DNA from: JBBTXL01 sp038062295
GTDB taxonomy: Bacteria > Patescibacteriota > Minisyncoccia > GWC2-36-17 > WO2-46-25
NCBI GenBank assembly: GCA_038062295.1
Contig: JBBTXL010000045.1
Span: forward strand, 1-36,257
Direction of reading: 5' to 3'
DNA: 36,257 nucleotides
Made by a program: the position numbers and the translations under genes. Numbering within the stretch: the first letter of the stretch is position 1; the number at the start of each line of letters is the position of its first letter. Positions 28,376 to 35,059 of this stretch are shown here, piece after piece. Below the pieces are notes generated by a model. It was not told the origin of the DNA and ran no database searches. It saw only the letters and a list, made by a program, of their open reading frames with translations.

Positions 28376-28403
28376 ATAATACACTTTTCAATATTTTTGT
28401 CAA
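28376..28403 (-). promoter_or_regulatory. minus-strand promoter of gene 28057-28356
   Basis: Read leftward: TTGACA (28403-28398), 16-bp spacer, TATTAT (28381-28376). The predicted leader is at most about 25 nt. Confidence 0.55.
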
Positions 28404-28425
28404 GTTTTTTTGGTCATGGGAATAA

Positions 28426-28454
28426 TTGTGTATTGAGACGCGATGTTTTATACT
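28426..28454 (+). promoter_or_regulatory. promoter of gene 28462, predicts leaderless mRNA
   Basis: TTGTGT (28426-28431), 17-bp spacer, TATACT (28449-28454). The ATG begins 8 nt after the -10. Confidence 0.6.
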
Positions 28455-28461
28455 AAAAGCA

Positions 28462-28812
28462 ATGGCGGTACACAGAAAAAGAGAAGTTGCGGCTGGAGAC
28501 CCGGGCGAGGCGCTTGCGCACGCGGCGCTTGCGGGCCGGAAACTTGCCGTTTTGATAGCGGCACTGCCGGTGGACGACGAAACCAAACAGGCGTTTTTGG
28601 CATTGGTGGAGAATGCGACATATGACGAACTACTCGCGCTTGAAGATGCGCTTGAGGGGTTGTATGCGGATGCCGCGACGCAGGATGTGGACCGGCAGCT
28701 TAAAGCCGCGCTGGAGCAGTTCAAGGTTGAAATGGACGCCCGTACACGGCGGGTGGATGAAACATTTCTCGCAAAATTACAAGCAATAGAGCGCCGCATA
28801 GCTACGCAGTGA
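28462..28812 (+). CDS. helical hypothetical protein upstream of the 1022-residue gene
   Basis: A 116-residue protein, apparently all helical, alanine- and leucine-rich (LAHAALAGRKLAVLIAALPVDDETKQAFLALVENATYDELLALEDALEGLY), ending in a charged helix with a coiled-coil look (LEQFKVEMDARTRRVDETFLAKLQAIERRI). No cysteines. Its TGA is one base before the ATG of the giant gene, so they are likely partners. No Shine-Dalgarno; leaderless start predicted. Confidence 0.65.
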   Translation: MAVHRKREVAAGDPGEALAHAALAGRKLAVLIAALPVDDETKQAFLALVENATYDELLALEDALEGLYADAATQDVDRQLKAALEQFKVEMDARTRRVDETFLAKLQAIERRIATQ

Positions 28813-28813
28813 T

Positions 28814-31800
28814 ATGAAAGAAATTTCCGACAATCCATCCGAAACCCCGCAGGGAAATACACAGGAGTCTTCGGAGCAGAAATTTGTCGGTGCGGAACCA
28901 TTGCCGATGCCAAAAACGGCCGATGAGCAGCAAAATGAATTTGTCGCTTCACAGGTTGAGGACGCAGAGAAGCTGCTGGATATGCAGCAGGGTTTGACGG
29001 AAGAACAAAAAGAAAGCGCGAGGGGAAAAATAAAGGAAGCGGCAAGTGAGCTTGCTGATGCACACCTCACACAAGAAGAACCGCCGGAAAATCTTCCGGT
29101 TGCGGATGAAGCAAAAGAAACAGAACCAAAAGAGACTCGCGCGGAACGAGTTGCACATCGCCGCGCGGAAAAATACGGCATAGACGAGTCCTCGGTCGCA
29201 AAACAGTTGGGCAAAGGATTTTTGAAAGGCGCCATGAACACAATCGGCTCCGTATTTGGCGTGCGCGCGGCATGGGAAGTCCCAAAGGCGGTGTACGGTT
29301 ATTTCAAAAAGAAAGAACAGCGGGGGAAAATCAGTAATGCGACGTTGGAACTTTTGCGTACAACCCAACTTTCCAATGAGAGCCGGCGCGAGCGTTCTGA
29401 GGGGATGGAGGAGATAAACCAATTTGAAATCCAGGAAGAAGCTCGCAGGATATGGGAAATGCGTGGGGGTGGTGTGTCAACCGAGGAGGAAATGCAAAAA
29501 GACTTTCATCAGGCATTTCAACAGGCAAAGGAAAATTTAAACTTTGACGTGCGGGAGAGAAAGAGTGAACTATGGCGCGATGCCCTACCGGTTGCTCGAG
29601 AGATCAAAGAGTTGGAAGCACGTCTCAAAGAAACGAAAATGCCGTCGGCGGAAAAGAAAGCGCTCCGCACCGAAATGGCGCACATCTTGAAAGAATACCG
29701 GCGCGAAGGAAAGAATCTGGAGGAAGCAAAAACGGAGCGCGTGGGCACGCTGTTGGACATGTACGTCAACAACAAGGCGCAGACGACGCTTGCAGTGAAA
29801 GAGACGCTGAACACGGTGGCCACCGTATCGTTCGTACCCGCTATGCGTGTCGGCGTAGTCGCGGCGTTCTCCGCGGTGGAACGGGCGCAGAAAGCTGCGG
29901 AAGGGTATGACAAGGAGCATTTCCGGAACAAGAACGGTTCGTGGTCGGAAAAATTCAAGTCGGTCGCCAAAAATTTATTCGTTGATTCAGTGAAGGAAAC
30001 GGCCAAAGGGCTGACACTGCAAGCCGATGGCGGCGGGTTTGAAAAAGCCGCAAAATTTGGTTCATCCGTTGGGGCGGTTTTGCGTGTTGCCGGTCTTGCG
30101 GAATTTGAATATGCCATTCAGGCGGGCAAGATAACGCCGCAGGAGGGGATGCAGAAGTTTTTTGAAGCGGCTCGCGACGGCGACGCGAAAGGCGTGTTTG
30201 CACAGGCTGGCCAGAATTGGGTGGATAATGCGCGACGTATTCTTTCGTATGCCGGGATCAAATTTCCCGAACAACAGCCCAGCGGCGCCTCGGTTTCACT
30301 CGATACAGATTACCAAAGTTTCAAGGAGTCACTAGGCAAGTCGTCACCGACGGCTGAGGATGTTGCCAAAGGTGTGCCAGACAACATCAGTCAAAGTCCA
30401 CTGGAGCGGTGGCGGGGGCAGGAAACGGCGGCAGGGGCTGCAGAACCCCCTGTTGCCGAAGCGGGAATATTAGGTCCCACGGACGCTTCAGGTGCGGGAA
30501 TGTTGGGACCCGTAGATACCACAGGAGCGGATATTCCCCAGAAGCAGGAAAACGTCCCCCAATCCTCTACGAGTTATCAGAATTTCAAGGAGTCGCTCGA
30601 CGGTCCGCCCCCGCCCACCGCGGAGGAAGTTGCGCATGGTGCACAGCAGGAGCATATCGGACGAAGTGCCATGGATCAATGGAACGTGATGCAGGCACAG
30701 GAAGTTGTAGCCGCAACAGGAGCTGGAGGATCGGGCATACCCGGTGCCGCCACAGCTGTGGAGTTTCCCGGCATTGCCGACCAGAATGTTTCGGCTGCGC
30801 TCGCGAGCGGAAAATTTGGGGACGCGGATGATATTAAGGAAGCCGTTGTATCGGCAAAGGCGTACGGGGTTGTGGGAGAAGGGAAAAGCGTCAGCGAAAC
30901 ACTCGATCGGGGAATCCCGCGCGACGCCACAGTAACGGTTGTTAACCCCGATGGGACAAAACTGGAAAAATTCGACGTGAATCTGGTGCACAAAGGCGAT
31001 ACGGTTGTAATGGACGACAAGGGCGCTATCACGGTGTACAAAACATCGGATGTTTCGGTGCGTGAGGGCATGTCCCTCGAAAAAGAGTATCAAAAGATCT
31101 ACAAAGAGTTTAAGCTCGACGAGATACCGCACGACGTGCGCGAGCAGTTCAACAAAGGGCACGGGTTTTGGGGGAGCAAAATAACGCGCGGGGAAGCAGG
31201 AGAAATGCGCTCCTGGTGGGATGCACACAAAGGAGAATACATAAGAACGCACGAAGCGCTTGGAAAAGTGTATTCGCCCGAAGAAATTGAAAAGATAAAA
31301 ATTCCGGGAGACCTGAACTGGCCGCCGACGGACGGGCGAACGGATGCGGAGCGTATCGCGCCGCATCCGTGGAGCGAACAAGCGCGCACAGGCGGGGAGT
31401 TTCAGGTACACACCAAACCCGGCGCCGGGCTGGGAGATGAGTTTGGCGAGAGCCAGGTGGCGCCGAGCTCTGCGGCGGAGCATATTCTTCCTGCCGAAGC
31501 GATGCGCGCCATCGAAAAAGGAGCGGGTGAAAATATTCATAAGGAGCTGGCAAATATCTTTCACTATACCGCCGGCGATCCCTCGAAGGTAATGGAATTG
31601 GAAGCATGGCAGGATATGAAAGATATGCCGGCTAAGGATATTTTTGAGGGGAAGTTCGGCAAACATTTCAGTCTGTTGGACGACCAGACGGAGCGAGAGC
31701 GCTACCTCGGCGTGCAGAAGTATGTGGAGGAACTTTCGCGAAAAGGAAAGACATATGTTCCCGAGGGAGGAAAGATGTGGGTGGACGATTCTGTTTCAAA

Positions 31801-31882
31801 GCCGCAACTGAAGGAAACGGTTGCGCAGTATATTCAACGGCTGGAGTTGGTGCTGAACAAGCGGAAGCATATGGTTCAGTAA
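28814..31882 (+). CDS. 1022-residue hypothetical protein with internal repeats
   Basis: Largest protein in the window; family not recognised. Residues 1-110 are acidic and disordered. Two short hydrophobic helical segments occur near 133-165 (GFLKGAMNTIGSVFGVRAAW) and 325-355 (TLNTVATVSFVPAMRVGVVAAF), separated by a charged helical region. They may touch or insert into a membrane although no signal peptide exists. A duplicated motif, YQSFKESL near 500 and YQNFKESL near 588, is each time followed by (A/P)-rich text, T-A-E-D/E-V-A and a Trp. A beta-type segment (VTVVNPDGTKLEKFDVNLVHKGDTVVM) lies near 706. The C-terminus is helical and charged. Confidence 0.7.
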   Translation: MKEISDNPSETPQGNTQESSEQKFVGAEPLPMPKTADEQQNEFVASQVEDAEKLLDMQQGLTEEQKESARGKIKEAASELADAHLTQEEPPENLPVADEAKETEPKETRAERVAHRRAEKYGIDESSVAKQLGKGFLKGAMNTIGSVFGVRAAWEVPKAVYGYFKKKEQRGKISNATLELLRTTQLSNESRRERSEGMEEINQFEIQEEARRIWEMRGGGVSTEEEMQKDFHQAFQQAKENLNFDVRERKSELWRDALPVAREIKELEARLKETKMPSAEKKALRTEMAHILKEYRREGKNLEEAKTERVGTLLDMYVNNKAQTTLAVKETLNTVATVSFVPAMRVGVVAAFSAVERAQKAAEGYDKEHFRNKNGSWSEKFKSVAKNLFVDSVKETAKGLTLQADGGGFEKAAKFGSSVGAVLRVAGLAEFEYAIQAGKITPQEGMQKFFEAARDGDAKGVFAQAGQNWVDNARRILSYAGIKFPEQQPSGASVSLDTDYQSFKESLGKSSPTAEDVAKGVPDNISQSPLERWRGQETAAGAAEPPVAEAGILGPTDASGAGMLGPVDTTGADIPQKQENVPQSSTSYQNFKESLDGPPPPTAEEVAHGAQQEHIGRSAMDQWNVMQAQEVVAATGAGGSGIPGAATAVEFPGIADQNVSAALASGKFGDADDIKEAVVSAKAYGVVGEGKSVSETLDRGIPRDATVTVVNPDGTKLEKFDVNLVHKGDTVVMDDKGAITVYKTSDVSVREGMSLEKEYQKIYKEFKLDEIPHDVREQFNKGHGFWGSKITRGEAGEMRSWWDAHKGEYIRTHEALGKVYSPEEIEKIKIPGDLNWPPTDGRTDAERIAPHPWSEQARTGGEFQVHTKPGAGLGDEFGESQVAPSSAAEHILPAEAMRAIEKGAGENIHKELANIFHYTAGDPSKVMELEAWQDMKDMPAKDIFEGKFGKHFSLLDDQTERERYLGVQKYVEELSRKGKTYVPEGGKMWVDDSVSKPQLKETVAQYIQRLELVLNKRKHMVQ

Positions 31883-31889
31883 ATTTCAT

Positions 31890-31941
31890 TTGACACTATT
31901 GCAGCGCCCAGGTACGCTTGAGGCGCGGTCTTTTACAATTT
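31890..31941 (+). promoter_or_regulatory. promoter and boxA-like leader of the AAA-CYTH gene
   Basis: TTGACA (31890-31895), 17-bp spacer, TACGCT (31913-31918). A hairpin GCGCC/GGCGC (31904/31922) overlaps the predicted start, then GGTCTTTTACAATTT (31927-31941), similar to the E. coli boxA TCTTTAACAATTT. A purine-rich ribosome-binding stretch (31961-31970) precedes ATG 31976. Confidence 0.55.
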
Positions 31942-31975
31942 CATATCTCATGTTTACGGAAAGGGGGGAAAGCAT

Positions 31976-33121
31976 ATGGAACGATACACAAAAGCATGCC
32001 CGATGGTAGTTGAAACGGGTGGGCCCGGCAGCGGTAAAACGGATGGTCTTGCGTATTTTTCGGAGGAGCTTTCGAATAAGGGGTTCGCGCATGTATTCAC
32101 GGTTCCCGAGGTGGCGACGATGGTGTTTGCAAGCGGCATCACGAACATCCCGGAGATCATGGCTACTGACCGTGCGCGGTATGTGGAGATCGAACGTCGT
32201 ATTTTACGGATGCAGCTTATGCTCGAAGAGCAGATGCATGGATTTGTATCGTTATGCCCCGGTGAAAAGTCTGTTTTGTTGCTCGACCGCGGCGCCATGG
32301 ATGTCGCCGCGTATCTCACCAAAGACGAGTTTGAGCGAATCCTTAAGGAAGAGAGGCTGGATTATTATGATGTGCGCGACCGCTACGATGTGGTGGTGCA
32401 TTTGGTGACAGCCGCTATTGGGGCGGAGCAGTTCTACACCAAGGCGAACAACAAAGCTCGCTCTGAAGACATTGCCACGGCGCGCTTGCTCGATAAGCGC
32501 ACACAGGATGCCTGGACGGGAGCCGCGCACTTTCGCGCCATAGACAATTCCACGGATTTTGAGGGGAAACTGCAGCGCGCATTTAAAGTGGTGGCGCGTG
32601 GGCTGAAAATCCCGGTGCCGTTGGAGATTGAACGGAAGTTCCTGGTGCGGAGTATGCCGGACTTTTCAGCGCTTGGGGTACACGCGCAACCAGTAGATAT
32701 TGAACAGCAGTACCTTATTCCCAATGCAGACGGGGATGAGGTGCGCATTCGCAGACGCAGTCAGGGCAATACGAATGTGTATTACCGGACGGTCAAGAAA
32801 AAAAGTCCGCTCCATCATTTCGCGCGTCTGGAAAACGAAGATATCATAACGGCGGACGAATATCGTGCGCTTACGATGTATCGCGCTCCGCACTCGCGTG
32901 TCGTCCGAAAGACCCGTTGGTGTTTCGTGCATGAGTTCCAGTATTTTGAACTCGATGCTATCGTGTTGCCTGGAGAACTGTTCCTTCTGGAGATCGAACT
33001 GACAGAAGAAAACGATGTACTTACGCTCCCGTCGTTTGTTGATTTCCTACGCGAGGTGACCGACGACGAACGGTACACCAATGCCGCCATCGCGCGCGGC
33101 GAATGTCCTTTGGTTCCGTGA
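31976..33121 (+). CDS. AAA/kinase-like P-loop NTPase fused to a CYTH domain
   Basis: A 381-residue two-domain protein. Residues 8-210 form a P-loop domain with Walker A GGPGSGKT (15-22), VLLLDRGAMD in a Walker B-like place near 100, and the FYTKANNKARSED segment. Residues 215-380 are a CYTH (triphosphate tunnel) domain starting EIERKFLV and carrying alternating Glu/Arg/Lys strands: VRIRRRSQG, YYRTVKKK, RKTRWCFVHEF and FLLEIELTEE. CYTH domains bind triphosphate-containing ligands. The order resembles the AAA_28-CYTH fusion of animal TTD14 proteins. Activity here is not established. It is a single-gene unit with its own promoter and terminator. Confidence 0.78.
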   Translation: MERYTKACPMVVETGGPGSGKTDGLAYFSEELSNKGFAHVFTVPEVATMVFASGITNIPEIMATDRARYVEIERRILRMQLMLEEQMHGFVSLCPGEKSVLLLDRGAMDVAAYLTKDEFERILKEERLDYYDVRDRYDVVVHLVTAAIGAEQFYTKANNKARSEDIATARLLDKRTQDAWTGAAHFRAIDNSTDFEGKLQRAFKVVARGLKIPVPLEIERKFLVRSMPDFSALGVHAQPVDIEQQYLIPNADGDEVRIRRRSQGNTNVYYRTVKKKSPLHHFARLENEDIITADEYRALTMYRAPHSRVVRKTRWCFVHEFQYFELDAIVLPGELFLLEIELTEENDVLTLPSFVDFLREVTDDERYTNAAIARGECPLVP

Positions 33122-33126
33122 AAATC

Positions 33127-33166
33127 ATATGCCCTGCCGGCTGTTTTGCCGGCGGGGCATATTTAT
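33127..33166 (+). terminator. rho-independent terminator
   Basis: A 15-bp stem (ATATGCCCTGCCGGC, loop TGTTTT, GCCGGCGGGGCATAT) followed by TTATT. It ends the AAA-CYTH gene just before the greA promoters. Confidence 0.85.
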
Positions 33167-33179
33167 TCACAAGGGGGAC

Positions 33180-33235
33180 TTGCTCCCATGTCCAGGTTTG
33201 TGTATACTTGGTATTCAGTGTGCTATTCCCATAAT
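33180..33235 (+). promoter_or_regulatory. two tandem promoters of greA
   Basis: Distal: TTGCTC (33180), 17-bp spacer, TATACT (33203-33208). Proximal: TTGGTA (33208), 16-bp spacer, CATAAT (33230-33235), ending 9 nt before the ATG at 33244 and so predicting a leaderless form. Only the distal one gives a leader (about 30 nt). Confidence 0.55.
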
Positions 33236-33243
33236 TTTTTTAC

Positions 33244-33705
33244 ATGAACCACGAAGCATACATTTCGGAAGAGGGGTACGAAAAGTTAAAAAAGGAGCTC
33301 GAAGAGCTCAAAACGACGACGCGCATGGAAATCTCGCAGCGCATAGAAGAAGCAAAAAAGCTCGGTGACCTGTCGGAAAACTCTGAATACATGGAAGCGA
33401 AAGAAGCGCAGGAGTTCAACGAACGCAAGATAGCGGAGATGGAAGAACTGTTCCGCAATGCAGTGCTTATTTCCAAACACCGCAAGAAGGGTATTGTGCA
33501 GATCGGCTCTGCGCTGAAGGTCAAAGCGAACAAAAACGAGCTTGACCTGACCATTGTCGGTTCGGAAGAAGCCGACCCTGCTTCAGGGAAGATCTCAAAC
33601 CTTTCTCCGTTGGGGCGTGCGCTTCTGGATAAAAAAGTGAAAGACGTTGTTGACGTAAAGACCCCCGGCGGTGCGGTTGCCTACGAAATTCTGGAGATAC
33701 AGTAA
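33244..33705 (+). CDS. greA: transcription elongation factor GreA
   Basis: A 153-residue factor that inserts its coiled coil into the RNA polymerase secondary channel and rescues backtracked complexes. The N-terminal coiled coil contains SEEGYEKLKKELEELKTTTRMEISQRIEEAKKLGDLSENSEYMEAKEAQ; the acidic tip residues DLSENSEY are intact. The C-terminal FKBP-like domain carries TIVGSEEADPASGKISNLSPLGRALLDKK and the terminal VKTPGGAVAYEILEI. Length is standard. Own promoters. Confidence 0.97.
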   Translation: MNHEAYISEEGYEKLKKELEELKTTTRMEISQRIEEAKKLGDLSENSEYMEAKEAQEFNERKIAEMEELFRNAVLISKHRKKGIVQIGSALKVKANKNELDLTIVGSEEADPASGKISNLSPLGRALLDKKVKDVVDVKTPGGAVAYEILEIQ

Positions 33706-33732
33706 GCGTTAAACAGCGGATAGACGACAAAG

Positions 33733-33794
33733 TAGCACTCCTGCCCTTCGGTAAACTCAGGATTAAGAGTGCCCTATATCGAGCGTATCGAAGG
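33733..33794. repeat. split CIRCE-like half sites and inverted repeat
   Basis: TAGCACTC (33733-33740) and GAGTGC (33767-33772) match the two CIRCE arms, but are 26 nt apart instead of 9. An imperfect inverted repeat, CCTTCGGTAAACTC (33745-33758) with GAGCGTATCGAAGG (33781-33794), matches at 11 of 14 positions and lies partly in this gap. It may be a CIRCE operator disrupted by a short palindromic repeat. Confidence 0.45.
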
Positions 33795-33795
33795 A

Positions 33796-33822
33796 TTAGC
33801 ACTCTTGACACAAGAGTGCTAA
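33796..33822 (+). promoter_or_regulatory. CIRCE operator (HrcA binding site)
   Basis: A perfect inverted repeat TTAGCACTC-N9-GAGTGCTAA, exactly the known HrcA operator consensus. It lies 24 nt upstream of the hrcA ATG, so hrcA-grpE-dnaK is predicted to be repressed by its own first product and induced on heat or protein-folding stress. Confidence 0.95.
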
Positions 33823-33833
33823 TTTCTTAAAAT
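33805..33833 (+). promoter_or_regulatory. hrcA promoter overlapping CIRCE
   Basis: TTGACA (33805-33810) sits in the 9-nt CIRCE spacer; after 17 bp comes TAAAAT (33828-33833). HrcA on CIRCE would block the -35. The leader to ATG 33846 is about six nucleotides, without a Shine-Dalgarno. Confidence 0.75.
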
Positions 33834-33845
33834 ACCCATATATCA

Positions 33846-34553
33846 ATGCTTACCGAGCGGCAAAAACTGATCCTTGAGCGGGTGGTGGAAGAGTATATCC
33901 GGCATGCCCAGCCGGTGAGTTCGCATGTGATCGCGGAGGAATATGATTTTGACGCAGGCCCTGCGACCGTGCGCAACGAACTGATGGCGCTGGAAGAAAA
34001 CGGATATCTTGCGCAACCGCATACGTCGTCCGGCCGTGTGCCAACCGACAAAGGGTACCGGTTCTATGTCAACAGTATTGTTGCGCGGCAGACGCGGGAA
34101 CGAGAACAGATATATACAATACTCGCGGATATTGTGCGCATCAAGACGGAAGAACAGGCCATGTTTGCCGAGCTGGCGCGCGCCGTCGCCATATTTTCAC
34201 AAAATGCCGTATTGTCCGGCCCCGCGCGTTCGCGCGCATTGTTCCGCGCCGGCATCAACGAAGCGCTCCGCCAGCCGGAGCTCGCGGACTCCGATACGCG
34301 GCAGCACTTTGGCCGCGTCATTGACTCGTTTGAGGACAATATGAACGAGTTGTACGATGAACTTGAAGAGGGGAGCCCTGCCGTGTTTATCGGCCGGGAA
34401 AACCCGATATTGGGGGCGCGCGGTTTCGGCATGGTTGCGGCTCGCTACCGGCTTCCCGCGCACGAAGGGGTTGTGGTGATCCTCGGGCCCAAGCGCATGG
34501 ATTACGAGCGGAGCTTTTCCGTTTTGCAGGCGCTCACGCGGTTGCTGGACTGA
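33846..34553 (+). CDS. hrcA: heat-inducible transcription repressor HrcA (short form)
   Basis: A 235-residue repressor of chaperone genes. The N-terminal winged helix is well conserved (LTERQKLILERVVEEYIRHAQPVSSHVIAE, PATVRNELMALEENGYLAQPHTSSGRVPTDKGYRFYV). Typical HrcA proteins are about 340 residues; here the central GAF-like domain and the inserted dimerisation part are reduced, but the closing GPKRMDYERSFSVLQAL is present, so it is a short but complete protein rather than a fragment. It lies directly behind its CIRCE operator and 6 nt before grpE. Confidence 0.93.
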   Translation: MLTERQKLILERVVEEYIRHAQPVSSHVIAEEYDFDAGPATVRNELMALEENGYLAQPHTSSGRVPTDKGYRFYVNSIVARQTREREQIYTILADIVRIKTEEQAMFAELARAVAIFSQNAVLSGPARSRALFRAGINEALRQPELADSDTRQHFGRVIDSFEDNMNELYDELEEGSPAVFIGRENPILGARGFGMVAARYRLPAHEGVVVILGPKRMDYERSFSVLQALTRLLD

Positions 34554-34559
34554 TACACT

Positions 34560-35054
34560 ATGAATACCCATCATCACGAGCACGAAGAAAAAAAGGAAGA
34601 TGGCGGCGAGCTTACGCAATGCAAGAAAGAGCGCGACGAATTTTTGGAACTGTCGCAGCGGCTCAAAGCAGATTTTCTCAATTACAAAAAAGATCAGGAG
34701 CGGGCATCGGCACGAATGCTTGAAACGGCAGGAGAGCATGTGATACGGGAAGTGTTGCCGGTGCTGGACAGTTTTGACCAGGCGCTCAAAGCGATACCGC
34801 CAGACGCGCAACACAGCACATGGATCGTCGGCGTGCGCAATATCAAAAGTCAGTTGGACGCGGTCGTAAGGAAGATTGGCGTGACGGAAATAAAAACGAT
34901 CGGCGAGCCGTTCAACCCGGAGTTTCATGAAACGGTTGCGCACGAAGAGGGAGATGACCATGGCCGCATTGTGGAGGAACTGCAAAAAGGGTACGAGTTG
35001 CGCGGGAAAGTGCTCCGCCCGGCAAAAGTAAAAATAGTAACAAATAATACATAA
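34560..35054 (+). CDS. grpE: nucleotide-exchange factor GrpE
   Basis: A 164-residue co-chaperone that releases ADP from DnaK. A His/Glu-rich head (NTHHHEHEEKKEDGG) leads into the long dimerising helix (LTQCKKERDEFLELSQRLKADFLNYKKDQERASARMLETAGEHVIREVLPVLDSFDQAL). The beta-wing domain follows, with GVTEIKTIGEPFNPEFHETV and GYELRGKVLRPAKVKI. Standard length. It starts 6 nt after hrcA and is followed 5 nt later by dnaK. Confidence 0.96.
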   Translation: MNTHHHEHEEKKEDGGELTQCKKERDEFLELSQRLKADFLNYKKDQERASARMLETAGEHVIREVLPVLDSFDQALKAIPPDAQHSTWIVGVRNIKSQLDAVVRKIGVTEIKTIGEPFNPEFHETVAHEEGDDHGRIVEELQKGYELRGKVLRPAKVKIVTNNT

Positions 35055-35059
35055 CGATC

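Noticed and set aside
30488..31666. Minus-strand frame of 392 codons opposite the 1022-residue gene
   Set aside because: No ribosome-binding site and a shadow composition; the plus frame has coherent domains and repeats.
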